Part shown: positions 26,074 to 34,547 of the stretch, piece by piece
How the letters are laid out: every line of letters begins with the position of its first letter
Position numbering within the stretch: the first letter of the stretch is position 1
DNA from: Roseovarius lutimaris
GTDB taxonomy: Bacteria > Pseudomonadota > Alphaproteobacteria > Rhodobacterales > Rhodobacteraceae
Direction of reading: 5' to 3'
Assembly: GCF_900115165.1 (NCBI RefSeq)
Contig: NZ_FOVP01000006.1
Span: 86,895-150,894 of the forward strand
Length of the DNA stretch: 64,000 nucleotides
Position numbers and translations under genes: made by a program
The notes under the pieces: model-generated
Database searches by the model: none
What the model was told of the DNA's origin: nothing
What the model saw: only the letters and a program-made list of their open reading frames with translations

Positions 26074-27258
26074 TCAGGCCGCGGCACGGGCACCGTTGAA
26101 TTTCTGCCCCAGAACTTCAAGCGCGGCCTGTACGCCGCCGGCTTTGTACGGAACGCCCGCGTCGCGCAAACCCATCTCGACGCCCGACAGTGTGCCACAC
26201 AACGTAAGATCGTTGAAATCCCCAAGATGCCCGATGCGAAATACCCGGTCGGCAACCTTTGACAGGCCACTGCCCAGGGACATGTCATAATTGCGCAGGG
26301 TAACGGCGCGGAAATTATCGGCCGAATGCCCCTCGGGCATCAAGACCGCCGTAAGAACAGGCGAGTGGTGCTCGGGGACGTTACATAGGATCTCAAGCCC
26401 CCAAGTCTCCACTGCGGCGCGGGTCGCGGCGGCGTGGCGTTGATGGCGCGCAAAGACATTTTCCAGCCCCTCTTCATGCAGCATATCAAGCGCCTCGTTG
26501 AGACCGTAAAGCAGGTTGGTCGCCGGGGTGAAGGGGAAATACCCGTTGTCATTCGGCCCCGCCATGTCCGCCCAGCTCCAGTACGAGCGTGTAAGCCGCG
26601 CGGATTCAGAGGCCTTCATCGCCTTGTCGCTGATGGCGTTGAATGACAATCCAGGCGGCAGCATCAGCCCCTTTTGCGATCCCGCAACCGTAACATCGAC
26701 ACCCCATTCATCATGCCTGAAGTCAATCGAGGCCAGTGACGAAATCGTATCGGCCATAAGCAGCGCCGGATGGCCCGCCGCATCCATCGCGCGGCGCACC
26801 TGATCTACCTGCGTGACAGAGCCGGTCGAGGTTTCATTGTGCACCACGCAGACCGCCTTGATCTCATGGCCCTTGTCCGCGCGCAGGCGCTCTTCAATCG
26901 CCGCCGCGTCGGCCCCGGCGCGCCAGTCGCTTTCGATAAAGACCGGGTTGAGGTCAAGTTTTTGCGCCAGCGATTTCCACAGCGTCGCGAAATGACCGGT
27001 TTCATACATCAAGACCGTATCACCCGGCGAAAGGGTGTTGACCAAGGCGGCCTCCCAGGCGCCGGTGCCCGATGCCGGGTAAATCACCACCCTTGCCTCG
27101 GTCTTGAAGATCGTCTTCATCCCTTCAAGCGCCTTGCGGCCGACATCGGCAAAGGCAGGGCCGCGATGGTCCATGGTTGGGTAATCCATCGCGCGCAGAA
27201 TACGGTCGGGCACATTGGAAGGCCCTGGAATTTGCAAAAAGTGGCGTCCGGCAGTCAT
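26074..27258 (-). CDS. Class-V aminotransferase, serine/aspartate-glyoxylate type
   Basis: This 394-residue protein resembles serine-glyoxylate aminotransferase (SgaA) and BhcA (aspartate-glyoxylate aminotransferase). Motifs: FLQIPGPSNVPDRILRAM at the start, YPASGTGAWEAALVNTLSPGD near 72, ADTISSLASIDFRHDEW near 180, and the PLP lysine in VAGSQKGLMLPPG near 203. I chose the ATG at 27258 (MTAGRHF) with GAGAGGA upstream. The other genes of the beta-hydroxyaspartate cycle (bhcB, bhcC, bhcD) are not adjacent, so BhcA is not assigned. It removes glyoxylate by transamination to glycine. It is divergent from the FAD/Fe-S dehydrogenase gene across a palindromic operator. Confidence 0.87.
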   Translation of the reverse strand: MTAGRHFLQIPGPSNVPDRILRAMDYPTMDHRGPAFADVGRKALEGMKTIFKTEARVVIYPASGTGAWEAALVNTLSPGDTVLMYETGHFATLWKSLAQKLDLNPVFIESDWRAGADAAAIEERLRADKGHEIKAVCVVHNETSTGSVTQVDQVRRAMDAAGHPALLMADTISSLASIDFRHDEWGVDVTVAGSQKGLMLPPGLSFNAISDKAMKASESARLTRSYWSWADMAGPNDNGYFPFTPATNLLYGLNEALDMLHEEGLENVFARHQRHAAATRAAVETWGLEILCNVPEHHSPVLTAVLMPEGHSADNFRAVTLRNYDMSLGSGLSKVADRVFRIGHLGDFNDLTLCGTLSGVEMGLRDAGVPYKAGGVQAALEVLGQKFNGARAAA

Positions 27259-27316
27259 GGTTTTCCTCTCCCCGATACGGAACACCTCGCGATAAAAAGC
27301 GAGGGAATTTTGTTGA

Positions 27317-27335
27317 ATTGAATTCTGAATTCAAT
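27317..27335. promoter_or_regulatory. Perfect palindromic operator candidate
   Basis: ATTGAATTC-T-GAATTCAAT is a perfect 9+1+9 inverted repeat in the A+T-rich gap between the divergent aminotransferase (start 27258) and dehydrogenase (start 27381) genes. It is a good candidate binding site for the GntR-family regulator encoded at 30304-30993, though the pairing is inferred from position only. Confidence 0.65.
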
Positions 27336-27380
27336 ATTATGTCAAGAAGTATCGAAAAAATTTTTGAAGGGTCGCGCCGC

Positions 27381-30314
27381 ATGCTGGATGAAAACATACG
27401 CTCTCGATTGTCGCGCGATATCGAGGGCGAAACCCGGTTCGATGCCTTCACGACCGGGCGCTATGCGACCGATGCCTCGATCTATCAGATCATGCCCGCC
27501 GGCGTAGTCATCGCCAAAAGCGCGGGCGATGTCGCCGCCGCATTAGAAGCCGCACGCGAGGCCGATATACCGCTGACCATGCGCGGCGGGGGCACCTCGC
27601 AATGCGGGCAAACGGTGAATTCCGGGCTGATCGTGGATTGCTCGAAATACCTCAACCGGATCATCGAGCTTGATGTCGCAGGGCGGCGTGCCGTGGTCGA
27701 ACCGGGGATCGTTCTCGATGATCTCAATCGCGCGCTCAAGCCGCATGGGTTATGGTTTCCGGTCGATGTATCAACCGCCTCGCGCGCCACGATTGGCGGG
27801 ATGGTGGGCAATAATTCCTGCGGCTCTCGCTCGCTTCGTTATGGCACCACGCGTGATAATGTGGCGCGCATCGAGGGGCTTTTGGCCGATGGCACCGCGT
27901 TTGATTTTGGCCCCGGTTCGGGCAATCGCGTACCCGAGCCTTTGTTGCGGCAAATGCTTGATCTTGGCGCGCGCGAGGCGGGCGAAATCGCCGCGCGCTT
28001 CCCCAAGGTACAGCGCCGGGTTGGTGGCTATAACATCGACGCGCTTGTGCCCGGCGATGCTCCTATCAATCTTGCGCATCTGTTGATCGGCTCCGAGGGA
28101 ACGCTTGCGATTTCAACCGCGATCGAAATCAAGCTGTCGCCCCTGCCCTCTAAAACCCGCGTCATGGGCGTTTGCCATTTCCCGACGTTCCGCGCCGCGA
28201 TGGAGGCCGCGAAACCGCTTGTGGCACTTGGGCCGACCTCGGTCGAGCTTGTCGATTCGACGATGATCGACCTTGCCCGCTCGATCCCGATCTATGCCAA
28301 AACGCTAGAGGCTTTCGTACGCGGCACCCCCGCCGCGATGCTGTTCATAGAGTTTGCCGATAGCCCCGGTGAGAACGAAGAAAACATGCGCCGCCTTGCC
28401 GATACCATGGCCGATCTCGGGTTTTGCTTTGGCAAGGGCGGCCCGCATGAGGGCGGCGTTGTCGAGGTCTGGGATATGGGTCTTGCCGCCGATATCGGCG
28501 AGCTGCGCAAGGCCGGCCTCAATATCATGATGTCGATGAAAGAGGCGGGCAAGCCGGTGTCCTTTGTTGAGGACTGCGCCGTGCCGCTCGATCATCTGGC
28601 CGATTACACCGACCGCCTGACCGAGGTGTTCCATGAACATGACACGACCGGCACGTGGTATGCCCATGCCTCCGAGGGCTGTTTGCATGTCCGCCCGGTC
28701 CTGAACCTCAAGCTTGAAAAAGACGTGCGCGCCATGCGCGAGATCGCCGAGGCGGCGTTCGAGATGGTGCGCGACTACAAGGGCTCGCATTCCGGCGAGC
28801 ATGGTGATGGCATCGTGCGATCCGAATTTCACGGGCCCATGTTTGGGCCGCGCATTCTAGGTGCCTTTGAAGAGGTGAAGGCGGCGTTCGATCCGGGCGC
28901 GCGCCTCAACCCCGGCAAGATCGTGCATGCGCCGAAAATGGATGACCGAAGCCTGATGCGCTACCCGCCGGGCTATGCGTTCGACGACCTCAAGACCGGG
29001 CATGACTGGTCCGACTGGACCGGCGCAGGCGGTGGTTTTCAGGGCGCGGTCGAGATGTGCAACAACAACGGCGCCTGTCGCAAACTGGCCGGGGGCGCCA
29101 TGTGCCCGAGCTATCGCGTGACCCGCGACGAGCGTGACGTGACCCGCGGGCGCGCCAACACCCTGCGCCTTGCGCTTTCGGGGCGGTTGGGCAAGGACGC
29201 GTTGTTTTCGCAAGATATGGCCGAAACGCTAAAGCTGTGCGTGGGTTGCAAGGCCTGCAAGCGCGAATGCCCCACCGGGGTGGATATGGCCAAGATGAAA
29301 ACCGAGGTTCTCTATCAACGCGGCCAGAAACTTGGCTATGGCACCCGCGAACGTCTGATCGCTGAAATGCCCCGCTATGCGCGCCTTGCGGTGGCCTTGC
29401 GTGGCCTGATTGCCCTGCGCAACCGTGTGCCGGTTCTGGCACGCTTGGGGGAAAAGCTGCTTGGGCTTGCGGCGGCGCGAAGCCTGCCCTTGTTTCGTGG
29501 TGATTTCTTTCGTGACAGCGAGGTGAAACAGACCCCGACAAGCGGCAAGGCCGGTAAGGTGATCCTGTTCACCGACACGTTCAATCGCTGGATGGAGCCA
29601 GGCATTCCGCGCGCCGCCCTGCGGGTTCTAAGCCGCGCGGGATACGACGTGATCACCGCCACGGCCCCCGGTCGCCCGCTCTGTTGCGGGCGCACCTATC
29701 TGGCGGCGGGTATGATTGATCAAGCCCGCGCCGAGGCGCGGCGCACGCTTGACGCCCTGATGCCGCATGTGCGCGCGGGCACGCCGATTGTCGGGCTGGA
29801 ACCCTCTTGCCTGTTGACGCTGCGCGACGAGTTCCTCACGCTTTTGCCCGGCGAAGACGCCCGCGCCTTGTCGCAAAACGCGTTTCTGTTTGAGGAATTC
29901 GTGGCGCGAGAGGCAAAGGCCGGGCGCTTTGATCTGCCGATGCAAGACACCGGCCAGGGCGCGCATGTGCATGGCCATTGCCATCAAAAATCCGCCGGGA
30001 TCATGGGCGATATGGCGGCTGCGCTCGATCTTGTGCCGGGGCTTGCAGCTCAGAACATTGAAAGCAGTTGCTGTGGCATGGCCGGCGCCTTTGGCTATGG
30101 CGCGGACACCTACGATGTGTCGATCCGCATGGGTGAGCTATCGCTCTTGCCCGCCGTGCGCGCCGCCGCGCCGGATGATCTTGTGGTCGCCAATGGCACC
30201 TCTTGCCGCCACCAGATTGCCGACGGAACCGGGCGCAGGGCCTTGCATATTGCGGAAGTTTTCGACAGAGCCTCGCAAAATACTCTAGAAAAGGGCCAAG
30301 ACCATGCGCAATGA
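27381..30314 (+). CDS. FAD-linked and Fe-S-containing 2-hydroxyacid dehydrogenase (YdiJ / D-2-hydroxyglutarate dehydrogenase-like)
   Basis: This 977-residue protein (from ATG 27381, GAAGGG upstream) has an N-terminal FAD-binding type-4 domain with MRGGGTSQCGQ near 65 and GNNSCGSRSLRYGTTRDN near 140. The FAD-linked oxidase C-terminal domain carries HSGEHGDGIVRSE near 470. Next come a segment with MCNNNGACR and MCPSYR, a 4Fe-4S ferredoxin motif CVGCKACKRECP near 620, and two cysteine-rich CCG modules (RPLCCGRTY, SSCCGMAGAFGYG). This is the order of E. coli YdiJ, a D-2-hydroxyglutarate dehydrogenase. An alternative ATG at 27339 would add 14 residues. The gene is followed by gntR with an 11-nt overlap. 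Confidence 0.9.
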   Translation: MLDENIRSRLSRDIEGETRFDAFTTGRYATDASIYQIMPAGVVIAKSAGDVAAALEAAREADIPLTMRGGGTSQCGQTVNSGLIVDCSKYLNRIIELDVAGRRAVVEPGIVLDDLNRALKPHGLWFPVDVSTASRATIGGMVGNNSCGSRSLRYGTTRDNVARIEGLLADGTAFDFGPGSGNRVPEPLLRQMLDLGAREAGEIAARFPKVQRRVGGYNIDALVPGDAPINLAHLLIGSEGTLAISTAIEIKLSPLPSKTRVMGVCHFPTFRAAMEAAKPLVALGPTSVELVDSTMIDLARSIPIYAKTLEAFVRGTPAAMLFIEFADSPGENEENMRRLADTMADLGFCFGKGGPHEGGVVEVWDMGLAADIGELRKAGLNIMMSMKEAGKPVSFVEDCAVPLDHLADYTDRLTEVFHEHDTTGTWYAHASEGCLHVRPVLNLKLEKDVRAMREIAEAAFEMVRDYKGSHSGEHGDGIVRSEFHGPMFGPRILGAFEEVKAAFDPGARLNPGKIVHAPKMDDRSLMRYPPGYAFDDLKTGHDWSDWTGAGGGFQGAVEMCNNNGACRKLAGGAMCPSYRVTRDERDVTRGRANTLRLALSGRLGKDALFSQDMAETLKLCVGCKACKRECPTGVDMAKMKTEVLYQRGQKLGYGTRERLIAEMPRYARLAVALRGLIALRNRVPVLARLGEKLLGLAAARSLPLFRGDFFRDSEVKQTPTSGKAGKVILFTDTFNRWMEPGIPRAALRVLSRAGYDVITATAPGRPLCCGRTYLAAGMIDQARAEARRTLDALMPHVRAGTPIVGLEPSCLLTLRDEFLTLLPGEDARALSQNAFLFEEFVAREAKAGRFDLPMQDTGQGAHVHGHCHQKSAGIMGDMAAALDLVPGLAAQNIESSCCGMAGAFGYGADTYDVSIRMGELSLLPAVRAAAPDDLVVANGTSCRHQIADGTGRRALHIAEVFDRASQNTLEKGQDHAQ

Positions 30315-30993
30315 CCCCCAAGAGGCCCCGGTGATGTCCGAGTTGAAACCAGACCCGATCGGACGCACGGCCTTGGCTGTCGAGATCACCAACCGGCTGC
30401 GCCAGATGATCCTTGAGGGTCAGTTGGAGCCCGGCGGAAAGATCAATGAAAAGCTTTTGACCGAACAATTCGGCGTGTCGCGCACGCCCTTGCGCGAGGC
30501 GCTCAAGGTGCTGGCGGCCGAGGGCCTGCTTGACCTCATTCCGCATCGCGGCGCCGTCATCACCCGCCAGAGCGAGAGCGAATTGGCCGAGGTGTTTCGC
30601 GTTCTGGCCTCGCTAGAGGGGCTGGCCGGCGAATTGGCAACGGCGGCCGCCAGCGATGAAACCCTGAGCCAGATCAGGGAGATGACACAACAGCTGCGCC
30701 GCTCTTATGAAGAAACCGACCGCCCGACCTATTTCCGCATCAATCAGGCCATTCACAAGGCGATTTTGCAGGCGGCGGACAATGAAACCCTGCTGCGCTC
30801 GCACGAGCTTTTGGCCTATCGGGTCCAGCGCGCGCGCTATCAGGCCAACCTGACGCCAGAGCGTTGGCGCGCGGCGGTCGAGGAACACGAGGCGATTGCC
30901 GAGGCGCTTTGTGCCCGTGACGCCGCAACCACGGCAGAGCGGATGAAAGAGCACCTTCTGAGAAAGCTCGCCTCGATCTCGGCCAAAGGTTAG
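30304..30993 (+). CDS. GntR-family (FadR/FCD) transcriptional regulator
   Basis: This 229-residue protein has an N-terminal winged helix (about 20-90; EQFGVSRTPLREALKVLAAEGL is the recognition part, key residues S58, R59, R63) and a C-terminal FCD ligand-binding domain with metal-type residues in FRINQAIHKAIL near 142 and EEHEAIAEAL near 197. AAGGGCC precedes the ATG, and the gene overlaps the dehydrogenase gene by 11 nt, so the two are translated together. It is the likely regulator of the dehydrogenase and the divergent aminotransferase genes. FCD regulators usually respond to small organic acids. Confidence 0.9.
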   Translation: MRNDPQEAPVMSELKPDPIGRTALAVEITNRLRQMILEGQLEPGGKINEKLLTEQFGVSRTPLREALKVLAAEGLLDLIPHRGAVITRQSESELAEVFRVLASLEGLAGELATAAASDETLSQIREMTQQLRRSYEETDRPTYFRINQAIHKAILQAADNETLLRSHELLAYRVQRARYQANLTPERWRAAVEEHEAIAEALCARDAATTAERMKEHLLRKLASISAKG

Positions 30994-31000
30994 GTCAGCA

Positions 31001-32104
31001 TCACTGGACGAAACGATCTGGCGCGAGGGCCGCGATCACCTCTGGGGTAAGCTCGGGCTTTTGTCCAAGGACAAGCGCCGCCGTCAGGCGCGACAATGCC
31101 GGCGCTGTCTGAACGCCGTAACCGCCCTGCCCCGCAAGCCAGAAAAATCCGCGCGCCTCGGGGGCAAAACCCGCCACCGGCGTGCGGTCCGAAACAAAGC
31201 TACGCAATCCCGCCCAGCTATGTTCGACCCGTGTCACCGGCACGGTTACCGCCTGTTCGAACCGGTGCAAGCCTTCGGCCAGAACCATGTCATCGGCCCA
31301 GGCATCATGCGGATCGACCGGGTCTTCATCGGCGGGCGAGACCATAAGTTTGCCAGCCTCCGGCTTGGCGTACCAGGTTTCCGAAATCGGGCCGAACACC
31401 GGCCATTTTTCGCAATCATGACCGGCAGGCGCGGGGATGATCGCGGCCGAACGGCGCATCGGCTGAAGCCCGATCTGCACCACGCCCGCGCGCAATGCCA
31501 CCTGATCGGCCCAGGCCCCGGCAGCATTGATAAGTATGGGCGCCGCAAATCTGCCTTGCGTGGTTTCGACCTGCCAAAGCGCGTCATCATCGCGAATGTC
31601 ACCGACCTGCGCGCCCGTGATGATCTGGCCTCCATGGCCGCGCAGAAACCGGGCATACCCCTGCAACATCCGGTCCACATCAATGCCCTGTGCGCCATGT
31701 TCGATCATCGCGCCCGCGATGCAATCGGTGCGCAGGATCGGCACGATCTCGCCCGCTTGCGCGCCCGTAAGCCGCTCGATCCCGGTCGCGCCATCAAGAT
31801 AGGCCTCAAGCACCGGCAATTCGTCCTCGCGCGCGATCATCAATTCGCCGCGCGGGCTAAGCAGGGGGCCCTCGCAAATGTCACCGGGATTTTCAAATAT
31901 CGGCTCAGCGGCGCCATTGAGCGCGCGCAGCGTGGCATTGCCATAGTTGCGGATGAAAATCGCCGCCGAGCGCCCGGTCGAGTGATAGCCAAGCTGCACC
32001 TCACCCTCAAGAAGGATCACGCGCGCGCCGCCACGCGCAAGCTCTGCGGCGGCACTTGCCCCGGCGATCCCGCCGCCGATCACGATCACATCTGCCTGGC
32101 TCAT
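31001..32104 (-). CDS. FAD-dependent amine / D-amino-acid oxidase (DAO family)
   Basis: This 367-residue protein begins with the FAD-binding VIVIGGGIAGASAAAELA (about 6-23) and ends with the family's second FAD contact FFWLAGQGGYGVQTAP near 335. It belongs to the DadA/glycine-oxidase/sarcosine-oxidase-like group. It is the last gene of the PotBCDA-type operon; its ATG overlaps the deacetylase stop by 4 nt. In this setting it probably oxidises a secondary or primary amine produced from the imported polyamine-like substrate. It converges on gntR with a 7-nt gap. Confidence 0.85.
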   Translation of the reverse strand: MSQADVIVIGGGIAGASAAAELARGGARVILLEGEVQLGYHSTGRSAAIFIRNYGNATLRALNGAAEPIFENPGDICEGPLLSPRGELMIAREDELPVLEAYLDGATGIERLTGAQAGEIVPILRTDCIAGAMIEHGAQGIDVDRMLQGYARFLRGHGGQIITGAQVGDIRDDDALWQVETTQGRFAAPILINAAGAWADQVALRAGVVQIGLQPMRRSAAIIPAPAGHDCEKWPVFGPISETWYAKPEAGKLMVSPADEDPVDPHDAWADDMVLAEGLHRFEQAVTVPVTRVEHSWAGLRSFVSDRTPVAGFAPEARGFFWLAGQGGYGVQTAPALSRLTAALVLGQKPELTPEVIAALAPDRFVQ

Positions 32105-33123
32105 GCGGTTTCAAATCCTGTCAGAGCAGCGGTCAGGTTCTCACCCAGCTCGTCGCACAGATAGCCGCCTTCCTGCACGAAAAGCGTGGGCAGGCCAAGG
32201 CCCGCGATCGCCGCGCCGATACGGCCGAACCCCGGTGTGGTGATCGCCAGCCCCTTGAACGGGTCGCCCTCGTAAGCGTCAAGCCCAAGCGCCACCACAA
32301 CCACATCGGCGCCAAAGGCGATGATGCGCTCTAGCGCGGTATCAAGCACCTTGAGATAGGCCTCATCGCCGGTGCCCCGCGCCAGCGGCAGGTTCAGGTT
32401 ATAGCCAATTCCGCGCCCCGCGCCGCGTTCCTCTGCATGGCCCCAGAAGAACGGGTAAAACCGCGCCGGATCGGCATGGATCGACAGGGTCAGCACATCG
32501 TCGCGGTCATAGAAAATGCCCTGCGTGCCATTGCCGTGATGCACATCGACATCCAGAATGGCGGCGCGCAGGCCGCGCGTGCGCAACCTCTCTGCGGCGA
32601 TGCCGGCATTGTTGAGAAAGCAAAACCCCCCCGCCAGATCGCCGTAAGCATGATGCCCCGGCGGGCGGCAGAGCGCATAGCCCGCCCGCGCGCCATCCGC
32701 CAGCAGATCCGCGCCGGTCACCGCCGATTGCGCCGACCAATAGGCCGCCTCCCAGGTGCCCTTGCCGATGGGACAGGCCGTATCGACCTGATGATAGCCC
32801 GCCTGCCCGACGGCGGATTTGGGATAATTGTCGGATCGGTTGGCGGGATGGATATTCGGGATCACCTCTTCGCCCGCCCCCTCGATCCGCTGCCAGCGGA
32901 TGTAGATATTCTTGAGGAACGTCACATATTCCGGCGAGTGCAGCGCCGCGATCGGGCCAAGCCCGGCATCCTTTGGCGCGATAAAATCGCAGCCTGCCGC
33001 CTCTGCGCCGCTGCGCAGGCGGGCGATCCGCTCGGGTTGTTCGGGGCTAGGCAGGACCTTGCCATTGGCCATGAAATGTTTCGGGTCATGGTGCCACTGG
33101 CGGTCGTCGAAAATGGCCTTCAT
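32101..33123 (-). CDS. Acetylpolyamine amidohydrolase (histone-deacetylase family)
   Basis: This 340-residue zinc hydrolase has the histone-deacetylase-fold motifs CRPPGHHAYG (general base histidines, near 155), ILDVDVHHGNG (zinc Asp and His, near 190), ALGLDAYEGDP (second zinc Asp, near 275) and EGGYL (catalytic Tyr, near 315). An N-terminal insertion with NIHPANRSDNYPKS near 95 is typical of bacterial acetylpolyamine amidohydrolases. The enzyme removes acetyl groups from acetylated polyamines or amino groups. It overlaps genes on both sides by 4 nt, and the operon's importer is of the polyamine type, which supports the substrate class. Confidence 0.87.
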   Translation of the reverse strand: MKAIFDDRQWHHDPKHFMANGKVLPSPEQPERIARLRSGAEAAGCDFIAPKDAGLGPIAALHSPEYVTFLKNIYIRWQRIEGAGEEVIPNIHPANRSDNYPKSAVGQAGYHQVDTACPIGKGTWEAAYWSAQSAVTGADLLADGARAGYALCRPPGHHAYGDLAGGFCFLNNAGIAAERLRTRGLRAAILDVDVHHGNGTQGIFYDRDDVLTLSIHADPARFYPFFWGHAEERGAGRGIGYNLNLPLARGTGDEAYLKVLDTALERIIAFGADVVVVALGLDAYEGDPFKGLAITTPGFGRIGAAIAGLGLPTLFVQEGGYLCDELGENLTAALTGFETA

Positions 33124-33608
33124 TGCGCATTCCTTATCAGTCGTTGCACCGCGTCCTGCGATAGGCGCATCGTTGTCATGTTGCCTTGTGGCTCAAAGCC
33201 GAGCCGCGTGTAAAAGCGGCGCGAGGCGATGCTATGGGCATAAACCGCCAAAGTCATCCACTCGGCCCCCCAAAGAAGGTTCGCACGCGTCGCCACCCGC
33301 GCCAGTATTTTCTGGCCCAATCCGCCGCCGCGCGCCGCCTCTGCGACCCAGAGGTCAGAAACATAGACCCCCGCCGCGCCGCGCGCAGTGGAAAACACCG
33401 GGCTGAACAAGGCCGCCCCCATGAGCGCGCGATCGCGCAGCGCCAAGAGGCCATAGGCGGCAGGCACCCGTCCGAATAACCCCACCCGCAAGACATCGGC
33501 CCCGGCCAGATGCGCATCGCCCAAATCAACGCTGAGCGCGCATAATGCCTGATCCAAAAGGGCCAGATCATCGGCGTTTTGCACCGGGCGGAAATCAATA
33601 TCAGCCAT
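33120..33608 (-). CDS. GNAT-family N-acetyltransferase
   Basis: This 162-residue protein shows a GNAT core with acetyl-CoA loop EAARGGGLGQKIL near 92 and a C-terminal YAHSIASRRFYTRLGFEPQG typical of the fold's last strand and helix. It may acetylate an amine, opposite in direction to the deacetylase encoded next in the same operon (4-nt overlap). The substrate is unknown. It lies 3 nt after the BKACE gene. Confidence 0.85.
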   Translation of the reverse strand: MADIDFRPVQNADDLALLDQALCALSVDLGDAHLAGADVLRVGLFGRVPAAYGLLALRDRALMGAALFSPVFSTARGAAGVYVSDLWVAEAARGGGLGQKILARVATRANLLWGAEWMTLAVYAHSIASRRFYTRLGFEPQGNMTTMRLSQDAVQRLIRNAQ

Positions 33609-33611
33609 CGC

Positions 33612-34538
33612 TCAGATCGCTGTCTTATCTGCGCCCTTGAGGCCCAGAATTGCACGCGCCTGATCGGCGGTGGCAACGCTGCGGCCCAGGGCTTCGACAA
33701 TATCGCGGATCTTGGAAACCTGTTCAGCGTTGCTTTGCGCAAGTGTGCCGCGCGCAATCGTAAGGCTGTCTTCCAGCCCGACACGCACATGCCCGCCCAT
33801 CGCCGCCGACATGGTGATCAGCGGCATCTGATGCCGCCCCGCCGCCAGAACCGAGAACATATACTCCTCGCCAAAAAGCTTGTCCGCGATGCGCACCATA
33901 TGCGTCAGGTTTTCCGGGTCCGGCCCCATGCCGCCCAAGACGCCAAACACGAACTGAATGAAAAACGGCGGTTTGATCAGGCCCCGGTCGGCAAAATGGC
34001 GCAGCATGTAAAGGTGGCTGAGATCATAGCATTCAAACTCGAACCGTGCACCACGCTCCTGGCCAAGCTCGGTCAGGATACGGGCGATATCGCGCGGCGT
34101 GTTCTTGAACACAAGATCGTCGGACCCCTCAAGAAACGGCTTTTCCCAATCGTGTTTCCAGTCCGAAATCCGCTCGGCCATCGGGTAGAGCGCGAAATTC
34201 ATCGTCCCCATGTTGAGCGAGGCCATTTCTGGTTCGGCCAGTTTTGGCGCCGCCAGCCTCTGGTCAAGGGTCATCACCGCGCTGCCGCCAGTCGAGATAT
34301 TAAGCACCGCATCGCTCGCCTGTTTCAGACGCGGCAGGAAGCCCATGAAATGACCGGGCTCGGCCGAGGGTTTGCCGGTTTCCGGATCGCGCGCATGCAG
34401 GTGCAGGATCGCGGCCCCCGCCTCGGCCGCGCCAAGGCCGGCGGCGGTAATTTCATCCGCCGTGACCGGAAGATGCGGCGACATGCTTGGGGTATGGATA
34501 GAGCCGGTCAGCGCACAGGTGATGATGATCTCGCGCAT
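33612..34538 (-). CDS. BKACE-family beta-keto acid cleavage enzyme (3-keto-5-aminohexanoate cleavage-like)
   Basis: This 308-residue TIM-barrel protein has the BKACE opening IIITCALTGS (about 4-13) and the zinc-binding AILHLHARDPETGKPS (about 43-58). BKACE enzymes condense a beta-keto acid with acetyl-CoA to give acetoacetate plus a CoA thioester; Kce of lysine fermentation is the type member. The ATG at 34538 has AAGGGG at 5 nt; a GTG 6 nt upstream sits on top of that site and is less likely. It starts 9 nt after the aminotransferase stop. A beta-keto acid is the expected product of deaminating a beta-amino acid. Confidence 0.88.
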   Translation of the reverse strand: MREIIITCALTGSIHTPSMSPHLPVTADEITAAGLGAAEAGAAILHLHARDPETGKPSAEPGHFMGFLPRLKQASDAVLNISTGGSAVMTLDQRLAAPKLAEPEMASLNMGTMNFALYPMAERISDWKHDWEKPFLEGSDDLVFKNTPRDIARILTELGQERGARFEFECYDLSHLYMLRHFADRGLIKPPFFIQFVFGVLGGMGPDPENLTHMVRIADKLFGEEYMFSVLAAGRHQMPLITMSAAMGGHVRVGLEDSLTIARGTLAQSNAEQVSKIRDIVEALGRSVATADQARAILGLKGADKTAI

Positions 34539-34547
34539 GCCCACCCC

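Noticed and set aside
26074..27258. Assignment as bhcA of the beta-hydroxyaspartate cycle
   Set aside because: The aminotransferase resembles BhcA, but bhcB, bhcC, bhcD and bhcR are not adjacent, so the more general serine/aspartate-glyoxylate name is safer.
27177..27380. N-terminal extension of the FAD/Fe-S dehydrogenase
   Set aside because: This part overlaps the start of the divergent aminotransferase gene and the palindromic spacer; family proteins start near MLDENI.
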